Counted from the first letter of the stretch, positions 1-11,927 are shown. The stretch is DNA of 64,000 nt from Cerioporus squamosus (GCA_022592435.1 JABYQS010000034.1:124001-188000); one strand, 5' to 3'. Notes: generated from the letters alone by a model not told the origin. Program-made: numbers and translations.

Positions 1-1
1 T

Positions 2-1597
2 CCCCGTTCCATCCTCGTGAAGCGCATCCTCTGCGCGTCCTTTCTGAGGCTCGGTGGGCAGCTGAAGGACAAGGCGCTGGTTGAGGCGTGTCGTGAATAT
101 TGCGTCCTCGAGGGCTTGTGGGCAGTCCGGGAGACCCAGGCTGCCACCGTAGCTGGACTGCAGATATTGGCCGCGGAGCAGCTCTACGCGTCCCTGGTCT
201 GTGGGACGTTCTTCGAACGGGCCCTCGTCGACCTTGTCGTGTATACGACTGACTTGCAGATCCTGCGAGGCGCGGTCGATACCGCCGTCGTGCGATACTG
301 TAGGGTTGACCCGGAGCATGCCCAGGAGCTGGTCGCATGGGCGAAGAGCAGGGCGATTCAACCCACCGACACCGTCGTAGCCGATGTCGGGGTTGCACTC
401 GCGAAGCGCGGTATCAGCAGCTTCCTCGATCGCTACCTCGACGACATCCAACTGGCGCCGGGATTGCGCGCGAAGGTTGCCTCTACGCATCTGCGGATGT
501 ATATGCGCTTTGGTCGCCGGTTCGTCAATCCTATCGAAGTCGTAGAGAAGATGGACGCCTTCTTCGTCCTTGCTGCGCAGCTCGAAACCCCAGGCTCATT
601 CCTCCCCACGCTCCGAGCTGTCCTCCTTGTCCTGATTCGCCACCAGCACGCTCACAAGGTTGTCAAGATGGTCGAGGAGCTCTCCGTACAGCATCCTTTG
701 TGGTTCTCCGACCGATTCTACACCCGCTTGCTGCGTGCCCTGCTGGACCATAGGCAGTTCCGTCTGGCGCAACGTACGTTGTCGTTCTGCTCGTCGACGT
801 ACTCGCAGAACGCTGAGCGGTGGACGTCTTTAGTCCTGTTCAAACTGTACCGTGCAAGAGCAAGGACGCTTGTCACCAGGCTTTTGAGACAGCCACGGAC
901 CTCCCGGGCTGCCCTCCTAGCCCTTGAACGTACTCGCACGCGCCACTCAGCACTTGTCAAGGCAGCACGTCGGAGCCCCTCTAACGTGGGGACCGAGGAC
1001 CCACACGCCTGGCGCCAGACCGTCAACACGCTCGTTCGCAAGGGAGCCTTCATACAAGCAAAGCAGATGTTCAGCGCCGTCTACAAACGCGCCTCGCCCT
1101 GCACCCGGACGTCCATCGGCAACACCATTCTGCACGGCTACCTCCTCCTCCGCACGTCGTCCAACCGCCGCCGCCTCCAGATGGTCGTGGACACGTACCG
1201 GCAGTTCGAGGAGCAGTACGCTTTCGAAGCCGACCACGTCACCGTCAACATACTGCTCAAAGCGCAGCTCCGGTCCGTGCAGGACGTGGACGCGCACATG
1301 GCGCGCCAGCTCTTCGACGTTCTCGTCCGCAGAGGGTATCCTACCGGGGCGGGTGGTGGGAAGCTTGACACCCCGCCGTTCGGCATGGACGCGTCGCCCG
1401 TCGAGACCGTGATTGTCGGGCACCTGGAGATCCCGAGGGTGGACGCGCCGCTGCTGTACAGGCGACATGTGGAGCCGCTGTACAAGATGTTCGTGAAGGC
1501 GTTCTACCAGAGGGGCGATGTGGCTGCGGCGAGGAAGGTCTTGGGTATCATGAAGACTCTTCAGGCGCAGGGGTGGAGAGGTACCGGTCGGATTTGA
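2..1597 (+). CDS. Pentatricopeptide-like (PPR) protein, 3' part
   Basis: The reading frame is open from the left edge of the window to a TGA at 1595-1597 (about 531 codons), so the true start lies outside. The protein is helical and carries degenerate PPR-like spacing. Its C-terminal third shows phrases typical of PPR arrays (NTLVRKGAFIQAKQMFSAV, HVTVNILLKAQL, ARQLFDVLVRRGYP, VKAFYQRGDVAAARKVLGIM). PPR proteins bind organellar RNA and act in mitochondrial transcript processing or translation. That role is inferred from the family, because no targeting sequence is visible here. No intron is needed in the visible part. The repeats are weak, so a generic TPR/PPR-like solenoid is the alternative. 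Confidence 0.6.
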   Translation, partial: PRSILVKRILCASFLRLGGQLKDKALVEACREYCVLEGLWAVRETQAATVAGLQILAAEQLYASLVCGTFFERALVDLVVYTTDLQILRGAVDTAVVRYCRVDPEHAQELVAWAKSRAIQPTDTVVADVGVALAKRGISSFLDRYLDDIQLAPGLRAKVASTHLRMYMRFGRRFVNPIEVVEKMDAFFVLAAQLETPGSFLPTLRAVLLVLIRHQHAHKVVKMVEELSVQHPLWFSDRFYTRLLRALLDHRQFRLAQRTLSFCSSTYSQNAERWTSLVLFKLYRARARTLVTRLLRQPRTSRAALLALERTRTRHSALVKAARRSPSNVGTEDPHAWRQTVNTLVRKGAFIQAKQMFSAVYKRASPCTRTSIGNTILHGYLLLRTSSNRRRLQMVVDTYRQFEEQYAFEADHVTVNILLKAQLRSVQDVDAHMARQLFDVLVRRGYPTGAGGGKLDTPPFGMDASPVETVIVGHLEIPRVDAPLLYRRHVEPLYKMFVKAFYQRGDVAAARKVLGIMKTLQAQGWRGTGRI

Positions 1598-2222
1598 TTC
1601 GGGATGCATGATGTGTGGGGTGCGCTGTCGCGTATGTAGGGTTGTTTCCATCAGTGCTGGTTCTGCGTTTACGAATACGGTTTGACTGCTCCGTGAATTC
1701 TCCGCGTATGCCTGCGCCTCGGGTCCCGAGTCGAGGGACAGATCACAGCAACGTCGCGGCCCAAAGCCTTGGTTGCCTCGAGCTCGGTAATGCGTCAAGA
1801 GCGCTGCTGCAACGCGGCTGTACAAAATAGAGTATGCCAATCGAGGATCGACTGTCAGTGCATTCTGCCTGGATGGGCCGGCGAGGATCACTGCGCCAAC
1901 CCTGGACGCTGTGAAGCGAAGATGCATCACAAGAGTTGTGCCGTACTCACGGCGCAGTCGACAACTCCGCGGCGACTATGCAAATAGAACTCGAGCCGCA
2001 GCCTAGTACCCTTTGGTCCGGGACTCATCTGGTGCTGAGCTGGACGACTGAATTGAACAGCCTTGCTCCAACGTGCCTGTGTCTAGCCGGGGAATCGGCT
2101 TCAATCCCACGAGTTGTGTTTATTTATTGTAGGAATACAGACGGCACAACTGTGTTAAGCACAGGGAAATACTTAGCCTTGTTCTGTCTCTTTCCTTTGC
2201 GACACTGGTCATCGACCTCTCT
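1598..2222. other. Intergenic, no gene seen
   Basis: This 3'-to-3' gap lies between the PPR-like gene and the GH16 gene on the opposite strand. Only short frames without homology or splice-consistent extension are present. It presumably holds both polyadenylation regions. Confidence 0.5.
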
Positions 2223-3163
2223 CTACGCGGTCTGGTAGTCGAGTTCAATCTTCTTGATGCGGAGGATGCTGTCCTGAGTGGGAGGACCAGCGGTCCACTG
2301 CACGTTGCCTCCAGACCACTGTAAAAAGATACCGCGATTAGTCTCTGCGCACGCCGGCGGTGCAGTGTTGTGAACGGGGACTTACCGAGTTCCAGAGGAA
2401 CGAGGATGGCTGCGAGGGGACATTCGTGTTGAGCGTACCAACAAGCTGGTCATCGAAGTAGTACTTGACGGCACTGGCACTCCACTCCAGGGTGTACTAT
2501 GAACAGGGTAGCAGTGATCTTTAGTGAGTCCAGAAAGGCGGCAAACACAGATTAAAACGAACCACATGCTCTCCAGCAGTCGGGTCGGCGGGGTAGTGTA
2601 CCGCAGTGTTCGTGTTCCGCGTGTGATCGCACGACGTGTTCTGGTTCGTGAGCTCCAGCCCGGGCTGGACGTATGTGTTGCCAGTGTTGTAGAACGAAGT
2701 GAGGATCTCGATGTCGGATTCCTGGCAATCGTCCTTGTACGTGAAGAAGCTGGATCGTCAGGAAAGCGGTCAGCGGTCAGATGCACTCGTTGAGACGGAA
2801 GCCACGATGATCTCACCCGTGGCAAACACCCGGAACGGGGGAGGAAATGGCGGTGGTCTTGAAGGTGCCGTACAAGATGTTGCTGTCGTACGTTCCGACC
2901 TCCGCGCTCGGGACTCTGCCTCCAGGCTGCGTGCCACCCGATACCTTGAGGGTGAGGTACCCATTCTGGATGTCGACATTCTCAGTCCTGAATTCGTGGG
3001 GGTAGGGGTCCTCCGGCGGGGTGACATTATACGCAGACCTATAGAGCTGGTTCTGGTCGAGGAATTCCGCCACCGTGAGGCCCGACGACGCAAACGTGGA
3101 GAAATCAACCGTGAGGGTCTTCGCCGCGACGAGCGGGAGCAGTGCAAGAAGGACCGGAATCAT
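2223..3163 (-). CDS. Secreted glycoside hydrolase family 16 protein
   Basis: Four exons join in phase: 3163-2817, 2749-2566, 2496-2386 and 2318-2223, giving 245 aa. The start ATG at 3163 is followed by a short hydrophobic signal peptide (MIPVLLALLPLVAA). Exon 2 encodes ESDIEIL, which matches the ExDxE catalytic signature of GH16, where the first Glu is the nucleophile and the last the acid/base. The tail ...WSGGNVQWT...ILRIKKIELDYQTA fits the C-terminal beta-strands of the fold. GH16 enzymes cleave or transglycosylate beta-1,3/1,4-glucans; a cell-wall glucan role outside the cell is inferred. No C-terminal GPI signal or carbohydrate-binding module is seen. At 245 aa it is a short, single-domain member. 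A TATA box lies about 110 nt upstream. Confidence 0.9.
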
Positions 3164-3270
3164 TGTGATGAGGATTGGTCGAGGCGAAGACAAACTGGGT
3201 CGAGGTGTTCCTTCAAGAGACTGCAGTGCTTGGGGTGGCACTGTGAATGTCCATGGTCCAGCTCGCCGAC

Positions 3271-3277
3271 CTTTATA
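3271..3277 (-). promoter_or_regulatory. TATA box of the GH16 gene
   Basis: On the minus strand the sequence reads TATAAAG about 108 nt upstream of the GH16 ATG, a usual distance for a fungal TATA element once a short 5' UTR is allowed for. Confidence 0.5.
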
Positions 3278-4387
3278 CCTTCTTCCGTAACCGCTGTTCT
3301 AGGCATCAGGAAACCTTAATCCATTCGCTGTGCCATGCGTGTCACTGCATGGCGAAGCCTCGCCAGGGGAACGCGAGACCATGCGGCGAAGGGATACCAC
3401 GAGGCTATGTTGTTACCTCGCCGTGTGACGCTCCTCATGTAACGCGACGATCATTCGCAAAACGCCCAGCACTGCGCACCGACCGGTTCTCTCGGATGTC
3501 GGACCCTTGGCTCTGCTAGAATTTCTGCCACTTCCTATCGACGTCGCACTGAGTGTTGCAACCTGGTGAAGTAACGTTAACAAGGGTTGCTAAGGCTTGC
3601 GGACACAAGCAGGGTGAATCCACCACCGCTGTGATCGGCCCATCATCCATGTAAGTACTTGCATCGCAACATAGGCAGAACCTAGGAGTCCGCCGCATGA
3701 TGATGCAAATCCCGATATCTCCGACAGGGGAGGTCTAAGACTACCCAGATGAAAGAAGCAATGCCAAGCGGTCGACTCAATAGTAATGGACCACATACTT
3801 ACAGGCCTTGGGCTCCGGGAGGCTACCTCAGCCGCGCTGAGGTATGATGGCGCCGCCAGAAAGTCCTGAAACTTATTTCATGATGGCATGCACGGCATGC
3901 ACAGCGTTCCCGCAGAGTTAACAGTGGGAATCCGTCGGATCTATAAGGTCAAGGACGATGCCGTGTGAAGAGACGACAAGGTGCTAAAAGCTATCAGTGT
4001 AGACGGTCATGGTAGCTTCGTGAGTCGATGTCGGCGCCTTGAAGGCGCTCCGTCGGAAGTTCATTAGCACCTACATAGTCAGACCAGGTCAGACCTCTCT
4101 CAGGCATCCAGTTGCCAGTGATACCACCTCACACAACACCGTGCTACCGCAAGTGGAAAGATGGGCATAGGCGAATTACCATGTGAGTGCTATAACGAGG
4201 AATTCAATGAACGGGACTCAAAACAGCGACAACCATGACGAGTCTGTAGGTATTCCGACCGTAGATTACGACAGTAGCCCTCTCTTCGAGTTTACACCAT
4301 GCCCAAGAAATAATGCATTGTAAGGTATACAGCCTATGTCCATGTGAATGGTGTGATAGTAAACTGCTGTCCATTGATGTCAGCGAC
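3278..4387. other. Intergenic between GH16 and the MAG-like gene
   Basis: This is the upstream region of the GH16 gene and the 3' region of the MAG-like gene. No coding exon or RNA gene could be supported. A small local repeat of GGCATGCAC occurs near 3892-3904. Confidence 0.4.
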
Positions 4388-5761
4388 TCATACGACGAGG
4401 GCGGCTCCGAACACAACAGCAGCACCCGCAGCAACAATCCCAAGCCCGCCACCACCGAGGAGTGGCGCCGCACCATTGCCAGCACCACCGGTGGGAGTGG
4501 CCGCACCGCTGCTAGTGCCAGAGCCAGACGGCGCCGCAGGCTGAAAAACATCCACATCTTAGCAACTCTCGCCTAGGCAATGCATGGACTCGGACTTACT
4601 GCGCTGCTGCGCTGGGTACCAGATGTGGCAGCGGCCCCCGAAGACGCCCCCGAAGACGTGGATGTACCAGTGACGGATGCAGCGAAGTTGCCGATGGTCG
4701 ATACTGGGCTGCACGACGACGTCGCAGGCACGTCATGTGCGGGCGGCGTGACAGGCTGTCCCTGTCGAAAGGTAGAGGTGCCGTAGACACCCATAGGCTG
4801 GAGGATGAGCATCGTCAGCGACGTTTCTACAAGAGCTAGCAGAGGAGCGCACTTCTCCGGTGTCGCCTTTGCAAGAGTCAAACGAGCCCGCATTGTAGTT
4901 GCCGGGCATGTTCCAATCGCAGCCCATGACGTCGTAGATGTGCTGGCAAAGCGCGGGAGCTTTGGGTCCATCCTTGCATGCACGTATGCAGAACTCATCG
5001 GTTGCCATGAAGTTCTGCGTTACGCGGAATATGAGTCAGCGTGTCTCGAGCAGGGGGATTCATGTCGCGCTCACCGTCCACTCGTGGACTTGCTGGAGCT
5101 CGCCCCAGGCACTCGAGAACACCAAACCACCGATGGGGTTACCTGCCAGCAGGAGTCCGCGTTAATACCAAGCCGTTGTGCTAGACCGATAACCTGAGAC
5201 AGTACACGACACTCCAACCCATGTTGGTGTTGTCGAGGCAGGCCATTGACTCACCGTTTCCATCCGCGCCATGCGGGTCAAGTTCGCCTCCTTGTCCTAT
5301 ATCGGCCTTGTCGATGTTGAGCTTCGTGAGGTCACCAACACCGGTGACCTGAACATAGTCCGGTGTCTGCACGAAGTGCGCTCCCGTGATTGCGCCGTCT
5401 GGGATAAGACGCGTGCCGTAGCCTGGCTTGAGACACCATGCGACCTCGATGCGCTCCGTGTTGCCGATTGTAGAGCCCGGACCGGGTTCGGGAGGCGCGA
5501 AGAGACAGAAGTCGTCTATGCCATTGACTGCAAAATGGTTTGTATAAGTTACCGCTGCCCCAGAGTTCACGCCGGAGGACACGCACTATACAAGTTCTGG
5601 CACATCGAGTTCTGGTCACTGCCTGTGCCGCACTGGTTCGTTCCGGTCTGACCCTTCTCGGTAGTCTTGGGAACATTTGATGGCAGGTAAGTCGCGCTGT
5701 ACGTCTGCGCGAGTGCGCCAGAGGCCAGCGCGAGTGAAAGAAGGGATGCGGATGGAAACAT
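4388..5761 (-). CDS. Secreted, GPI-anchored MAG-like glycoprotein
   Basis: Six exons join in phase: 5761-5587, 5527-5255, 5142-5075, 5014-4853, 4797-4600 and 4540-4388, giving 342 aa. A signal peptide (MFPSASLLSLALASGALAQ) is followed by a cysteine-rich body with phrases typical of the basidiomycete proteins annotated as macrophage activating glycoprotein (GYGTRLIPDGAITGAHF, VQTPDYVQVTGVGDLT, GNPIGGLVFSSAWGEL, CQHIYDVMGCDWNMPGNY, MGVYGTSTF). The tail is Ser/Thr/Gly-rich and ends in a hydrophobic run (GLGIVAAGAAVVFGAALVV), as expected for GPI anchoring. Its biochemical function is unknown. The family name comes from immunological work on mushroom extracts, and a cell-surface or extracellular location is the safe statement. 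The third base of several split codons confirms the splice choices. Confidence 0.88.
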
Positions 5762-6649
5762 CGGAAGGGAAGAAAGGAGAGACGGGGTCGGACGAAGATG
5801 AGGAAGGCGGGATCAGTGGAGGTTGCCCTCTCTCATCGCGGGCAGCGGTTATGAGGCAGGGACGAGACAAGGAGGGCCGTCCTTCCCACCTGCATACGCC
5901 GGCCCAATCGTCCGTCTAGGGCCAGGGGAAACAACATGGCCGCTGAATGTCAAAGATCGACGCGGAGAATTTGATCCCGCCATCCGACACGGGCTATCCT
6001 GCCCGTTCATACCATGTTCAAAGATAGCCAACCACATTGGGCACCCGAGGAAGTGCGAGCCGGGCGCATCTCGACGTAAAGAAGCAAATCCAGACGCATG
6101 CATGCCTGTGGTCGTACAAGCCGCGGAGGAGACCTTGGGAAAAGTCATCTGTGCGTTTGTTGAGCCTGTGTGGGAGCTAGCGGTGTAGTACTACAAATGA
6201 CTTTGCCTGATGGTGCTGTAGAGCGCCTTGACATATTCTACCCGACAGATTTGGATTTCCGCGGCAAGTCCTTGATGTCCCCTGAGTAGAAATGCAGGTT
6301 GGGAGGAGGAACGGACGTACAGGACAACCGAACGCGAGATGCACCGCAATGTGGGGCGCATCGTTAGTCAAACCTCATTACCGGTTACGGAGTACTCATG
6401 CCGCGCAAGTGAGAGAAGTCCCAGCCTCGGGGGCCCTCGGCCCTCGGGCTCATTGAAAGGTGATGGAACTTCGATCACATCCCAGTCTCCAGAACGCCTG
6501 ACGCGTGAGAGTACAGATACAGTACATGGTCCAGCGATACAGATAAGCTAACCTGGTGAACTCGTGTCAACACTGCACATTCCGGACAGGAACGCACTTA
6601 CGTATACAGAGCGACAGTCCCTGCCATCAGCAGCGAACAAGCACTCAAG
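5762..6649. other. Intergenic, no gene seen
   Basis: This is the promoter side of the MAG-like gene and the 3' side of the next gene, which lies on the same strand. Frames here are short and have no recognisable content. Confidence 0.45.
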
Positions 6650-9486
6650 TTAGTCCTCGTAACCCAACTCATGATCCCTCTTCGCCCTCCTCAGCGCAGC
6701 GCGCTCCCCCTCGGGCAGCGCATACCACCCATCGACGCTCTCTTCGAGCTCCATCTCCCACTTCTCCTCGAGCTCGAGCATCTTCTTGCTCTTTGGCTTC
6801 GGAGGAGCCTTGGGCGGCGGGGGCGGGGGCGTCCGTCGGTTCGGGTGTAGCGGTGCAATGCGCCGGAGCATGCTCTTAGACGCCTTCGCCAGCGGAGAGT
6901 ACGTCGGGCGCGACGTGTGGGGGAACGGGGAGCTTGGAAGCGAGGCAACCTTCCGAATAAGCTCCGACATGGGCGTCGACTTCTTAGAGCCGATGGTATA
7001 TGTGCGGTTGCCATTGGCGAAGCTGGTGCGACCGGCGGCGTTCGTGTTGGGAGTCACAGGCACTACAGGCTTGTAAGGGCTGGCCGCCGAGGACGAGGAC
7101 GCGGCACGGGGTGCTGGGCTCTCGGGCACGTCGTTCTCCTGCATCGCATTGTGCCGTATGAGCGGTGTCCAGTGTGCTGACGCTTTAGGAACAGAGGACT
7201 CACCTTCGAGCCGTGTTCACCTCCGGAAAGCCTGCGTCCGGTCCTCTTCTGTGCCGCTGGTGCCGGCGAGTCGATGTCGGGGCCAAGATCGTTGGTAGAA
7301 GTGTCGGCTGCATTTGCGCCATCCTCCTCGTCGTCAGAAAGGATGACGGCGCGCTGTTTGCCCTTGCCCTTCTTCGAAGCAGGGGCATCTGATGGGTCCT
7401 CCTCAGGATCCGGGACGCGATTTGCGGATGCGGAAGAAGATGGGCTCTTCTCTTTCTCCTTACGCTTCGAAGCAGGCGCAGGAACCGGAGGAGGGGGCAT
7501 TGCCTCCTCGTCCTTGTCCTTCGTGAGGTCAAGATCCGCCTCGGCGTCAGAGTCCTCGATGAACTCCTTGCTGGTAGGCGGTTTGTCCTTCGCGCCCGCT
7601 TTGCCCCTAGCCTTTGCAGCCTTCTCCTTTGGTGGCGCCTTCTCCTTGGGAGTAGCCTTCTTCCCACCCTTCTTCACCTTCGCCTTCGACTTCGAGGGGC
7701 CATCCCCTGCCCACTCATCTTCGTCCTCTTCGTCCACCCGAGCCTTCTTCCTGCTCTTCGCGGGCTTCTCGACCGGTTGAGCAGCCCAGTCCTCGTCGTC
7801 TTCGTCGGCGTCCTTGCGCTTCCGACGCGCTGCGGGCTTCGACTTCGGTGGTGGAGGCTGCGTCTCGGGCACGACACTCGGAGACGGAAGTGGCGCGGGG
7901 GCGGGTGGCTCTTTGCTCTCCTTCTGCGCCTTGTCCACAGCAGGAGCAGCATTCGCGCCTAGCAAGACGCTGTCCTCGTCCGCACCGAAGTCGGAGTCGT
8001 CATTAAGCGCGGCTGGCGCAGGTGCAGGCCGCTTGCGCTTGCGCGGCAAGGGCGGCGGAGGCGACGAGAACGGTGATTCGTCTCGTATGTTCGTATGTGC
8101 ATTAGGGGCGACATCTTGGGACGTCCTCGGCGCGGAGCGAGAGGACGACGAGCCCGAGGTCGAGGGCGGAGGTGGAGGATCGGAGGGAGGAAGTTGCGAG
8201 CTCTCAGACGGCACATGCGGGGGTATATGGGGCGGAATGGGGAAGTCTGAGGTAGGCATCGGGATGGTATTCACATCAGACTCAAAGCCATCGGGGACAT
8301 GAGTCGTCTTGACTCGCTTCTTGGGAGAAGGTTTCTCCTTCCCCTTCGCCTTCTTCCCTTTCTCTCCTTCTCCTTCTCCTGTGTCTTCTTCGACTTCGGT
8401 TGGGCTTTGGACTTACTAGCAGGAAGGAGGGATAGCTCGTCGTCCGATGAGGACAGCTCGATAACGTCGTCCTGATGGCGGCCTGCTTGCCCTTCTGGGA
8501 GCGTGCCCGTGAGCGCATTTTGGCACGTTCGGCTATGTCCATCCCCAGATCCGCCATCTCCACCCTACTGTCGGATATCATCTGGGAGACGTCCGTCGCA
8601 AGCGCGGTTGTCGCGGTTGGAGGGAAGGACGAAGCGACGGAAGACTGTATTGGTGGTGGAGGCGGGGGCATGGGATTGAGAAACGAGACGGAAGTGCTTG
8701 CCAACGAGGGGATGACACTCGAGGGCGTGCCGCTAGAGATGGACGAATTCGGGTCCAGCGGGCCCTTCCGCTTGACCGGGCGCGGCTTCGGTTTCGCCTT
8801 CGGAGCAGGTGGGACAGACGATGGGGTAGAGATAGAACTTGTTGTATTCGCAGCATTGTGTGATGTTTGCGCCGTCTGTATGCTTGAAACGCCGGGACGC
8901 ATGGCGGGACTGAAGGAGGATATGTCGGAAACCACCGAGCGATCGACGGTGAAGTTGGCCGTCTGTATCTCGGAGACTACCACGAGTACTGATGGTTTGC
9001 ATACTGCACAAAAAACGCATATAGCAAGGACATGGCGCACCTGTCGTGTCTTGACGGCCTCTTGGTGGTTGGGGAGCATGTTGCTTGGGACCAGCGGGAA
9101 GTTCGGTGAAGTTTGGGCTTTGAATAGTTGATGCTGGTGATGGGTTGTAGCATAGCTAGCTATAAGCAGTACAGTTACTCACCTGTGGTGTTCGCGGCAC
9201 GACCAGGTAGCGGTAATCGAGGAGGCGGGGGGAGGCCTGCACCGAGATTGCGGGCAGCCAGGCGGGGATCAAGCGACATAGACTCCTCTCCCTCGCTATC
9301 CTCCACGTATCCATCGTCATACGCCATCTCAGCAGCCTCCAAATCCTGGGCGAGGTCGGGGAGAGGGAGATATGGACAGCGAGCAGGGCAGAGCAGGCGG
9401 TGGTTAGAGTGAAAGAGACGAGCGTATTTGGCGCCCACTGCGAGTCTGTGTTTACGCGTCCCACGTGTTGCGCGTCCGCGCGCCAC
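6650..9486 (-). CDS. Large disordered, charged protein (unknown, nuclear-type)
   Basis: I do not recognise this protein. Secure parts are a C-terminal exon 7138-6650, spliced in phase to a long exon ending at 7204, and an upstream exon whose frame reads AQTSPNFPLVPSNMLPNHQE from about 9117, joined to the segment that ends at 9183. The product is dominated by low complexity: Pro/Ser runs, acidic DEDDED patches, Lys/Arg-rich blocks (KRKRPAPAPA, KKGGKKATPKEKAPPKEK) and several IELSSSDDE-like acidic segments. The only globular-looking part is the last 45 residues (EKWEMELEESVDGWYALPEG...RRAKRDHELGYED). Basic nuclear-localisation-like clusters suggest a nucleus or chromatin role, but this is inference. 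Exon joins near 8470 and 9030, and the initiator (9486 or the internal MAYDD), are unresolved. One required intron (8416-8379) would be only 38 nt. Confidence 0.55.
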
Positions 9487-9637
9487 GTGATCGCGTCTAT
9501 TGAGGCGCGCCGGCGTTTGAGCGTGTACTCGCGGCTGTCAGCCTTCGGCCAGCACTCCAGCCGAGGCCTCTGCTTCTCTGCAACTCACCACTGTCCCCCC
9601 ACGGTTCTGAGGCAGCGTACTGCACATCTCTATTGCT
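9487..9637. promoter_or_regulatory. Shared head-to-head promoter region
   Basis: About 150 bp separate the furthest-upstream possible start of the disordered-protein gene (minus) from the ATG of the DUF427 gene (plus). Any promoter elements must be shared or overlap. No TATA box is visible. Confidence 0.45.
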
Positions 9638-10614
9638 ATGGCTGCATTGAAGTTCCCGTTCACCCAGCTCCCGCACGTCGAGTCGACCCCGAAGCGGGTC
9701 CGTGTTCTCTTCGGCGGTGAGTACATCGTCGACACCACCGATGCTCTCCTGGTGTACGTCGTCCCTGCCAAATCAGTCCCTGCGTTCGTCACCTAATGCA
9801 TGTCATCTACAAGCTGGCTGAAGCCCAACTACCCATACTACTTCTTCAAAACAAAAGACGTGCCACAAAAGTACCTCGTGGACGCCTTCCAGTCCCAGAA
9901 GCACCACATCTACGACATCGTCGTCGGGAACCGCCGCGCCGAGGCTGCAGCGACGCTCTATCACGACGACGAGCTCGACGGGCTCATCCAGATCGAATTC
10001 TCCGAGATGGATGCCTGGTTCGAGGAGGACGAGCAGATCTACGTGCACCCCAAGGACCCGTACAAGGTACGTCTTCCGGCGGACCTCCAACCTCATTCGT
10101 GCCCAGGGCTGAAAATAGCATGGTCCGCGGCGCTCGTTGCGTGCCTCACAGAGAGTCGATGTCTTGCACTCTTCCAGGCACATCCGCGTGGAGGTCAATG
10201 GCGTTGAGGTGGCAAACACGACGCGACCGCGGCTCCTATTCGAGACCAGCCTCCCCATCCGGTACTACATCCCCAAGACCGACTGCAGGCTCGAGCTCCT
10301 CGCGCCTTCGGAGACCAGCACACAGTGCCCGTACAAGGTTCGCCCGTGTCGCATCATGTCGAGTATCGCAGGCCATTGCTCACTCCCTCTGTTCACAGGG
10401 CATTGCGAGTTACTACAACGTCAACCTCCCGTCTGGAGAGGTCCTGGAAGACATCGTCTGGTGGTACCGCACCCCCCAGCTCGAGTGTGCCGAGATCAAG
10501 GGCTGCGCCGCCTTTTACAACGAGAAGGTCGACATATACATCGACGGCGAGCTGCAGCCACGCCCGGAGAGCCCACGGGCTAGCAAGCGTGCCAGCGCCA
10601 TCGTTCCGGTATGA
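9638..10614 (+). CDS. DUF427 domain protein, two tandem domains
   Basis: Four exons join in phase: 9638-9753, 9814-10066, 10152-10337 and 10399-10614, giving 256 aa. The first half reads VRVLFGGEYIVDTTDALLV then WLKPNYPYYFF, and the second half repeats the pattern (HIRVEVNGVEVANTTRPRLL, IRYYIPKTDC, YYNVNLPSGEVLEDIVWWYR). This is the paired beta-fold of DUF427 (NTP_transf_9). The split codon at 9753/9814 (GT+C, Val) fixes the first donor, because the more obvious GT two bases upstream shifts the frame. The function of DUF427 proteins is not established. The tail (CAAFYNEKVDIYIDGE, then a basic end) lacks targeting signals, so a cytosolic location is likely. Confidence 0.9.
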
Positions 10615-10951
10615 ATGCGAGCGAGCGATGCGCATGTACATGTAAATGTATGATATAGTATAGCATTCGGACACGCATAGGGACATTTAGTCGGATTCTT
10701 GTAGATCGCACTGCTTTCGTAATGTTTCGCACCTGTAAATGTAGCACACATCCTCGGACATTCACCATGAAGAACACACATCTCGTATATACGAGAGCTC
10801 CTATGCTTCATCTCATGGCCGAACAGATCGTGTGAAAGTAATGCATAGTGAGAGTAAGTAGTACGCAGGAGAGCGCTCCAGGGATATCGTCGAGAAGAGG
10901 TATACACGTCGAAGCGGCGAGCGATGGGCGTCGGGAATGCTATGAGGGTGC

Positions 10952-11927
10952 TCATGTTCGCGGCGTCGGCGGTTGTGATGAACGTCGCTCCGTTGGCGAC
11001 TGGTGTTCTACTGCAATCTCCGCAGACAGACGAGATATCTCGGAGAACGCGGCGCGCAGGAGGTCGAGATCAGCGTCGAGGTTCTCCGCCCGAGACTTCA
11101 TCTGCATACGCGCGGGTTAGTACGCAGCCTTCTGGTTCTGTGTGGGCAAGGGAAGCACGCACAGCAGCAATGGTGTCGCTGGCCGCGATGAGCTCGTGGT
11201 GGTGATTGTACACCAGGCTCTGTCGCTCGCTATCCAGCTGTCGCATCTCTGCGATAGAGAAAGCCATCAGCAAGGCAAGCGCACACGGGGGCAAATACGA
11301 AGGGGAGAATGCGCACCTGTGAGCAAGTCGTTCTCCGTCTTCAGCAGTGTCGGCAACGACGATGTCGTGATCAACTGCTCATAGTACGCGCGAGCATCAA
11401 ACACCGGTGAGTCTGCGCCGCGCACAGTGGACATATCCACCTTCAGCATCTGGCGTATATCACCCAAAAAAGTACTGACCAAAATCCATGGGATCCTGAC
11501 TGCTCTTCGGACCTCCAAGCGGCGGCGGGGGTCCCAACCCAAGTCCATAGTGCTTCCTCAACAAGTCCCTCGCCCTCATCTTCTGCGGAGTCCCCGGCAC
11601 CGTCCCGGACCCGCTTGCATGCCTCGCGCCCGCCCCTCCCCCGGTCTCCAACCCCAGCCCGGTCACCGACCCAGGAGCAGAGCCCGGCAGCCCATGTCCA
11701 GACGCGCGCCGTGCTGCCACGGCAGACGCAGGACCAGAAGACGAGGCTTGCGCTTGAGGAGCTGCGGAGCGTAGAGATGCTTGGGACGCGGGGCGTCGGA
11801 GAGGCGAGGCGGGCGGGCGGGGGATGGAGGCGTTGCGCGAGCCTGGTGTCAGAGGCGTGTGCGGGGTTCCCGGGCTGTATGGCGGCGTGTGCGGTGTGCG
11901 TGGTGGGCTTCCTGGTGTTAACGACAT
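10952..11927 (-). CDS. VPS51: Vps51, GARP complex subunit
   Basis: Four exons join in phase: 11927-11480, 11412-11317, 11248-11163 and 11101-10952, giving 259 aa. After a Pro/Ser-rich disordered N-terminus (about 150 aa with a TPGSPPRTPHTPP-type repeat), the Vps51/Vps67 domain follows: DARAYYEQLITTSSLPTLLK, ENDLLTEMRQLDSERQSLVY, NHHHELIAASDTIAAM, then a coiled-coil segment (AENLDADLDLLRAAFSEISR). Vps51 links the GARP tethering complex (Vps52-54) to the Golgi t-SNARE Tlg1 in endosome-to-Golgi transport. Length fits short fungal Vps51. A 30-nt intron after DPMDF would break phase; the 67-nt alternative (11479-11413) restores DPMDFDSPVFDA, which agrees with the family. The disordered N-terminus may be phosphorylated at its Ser-Pro sites. 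Confidence 0.9.

Noticed and set aside
9796..10614. Single long plus-strand frame across the DUF427 gene
   Set aside because: It reads through introns in a wrong frame for the first part. The four-exon model gives the conserved DUF427 sequence throughout.
11450..11479. A 30-nt intron in VPS51
   Set aside because: Too short and out of phase; the 67-nt intron 11479-11413 restores both phase and the family sequence.
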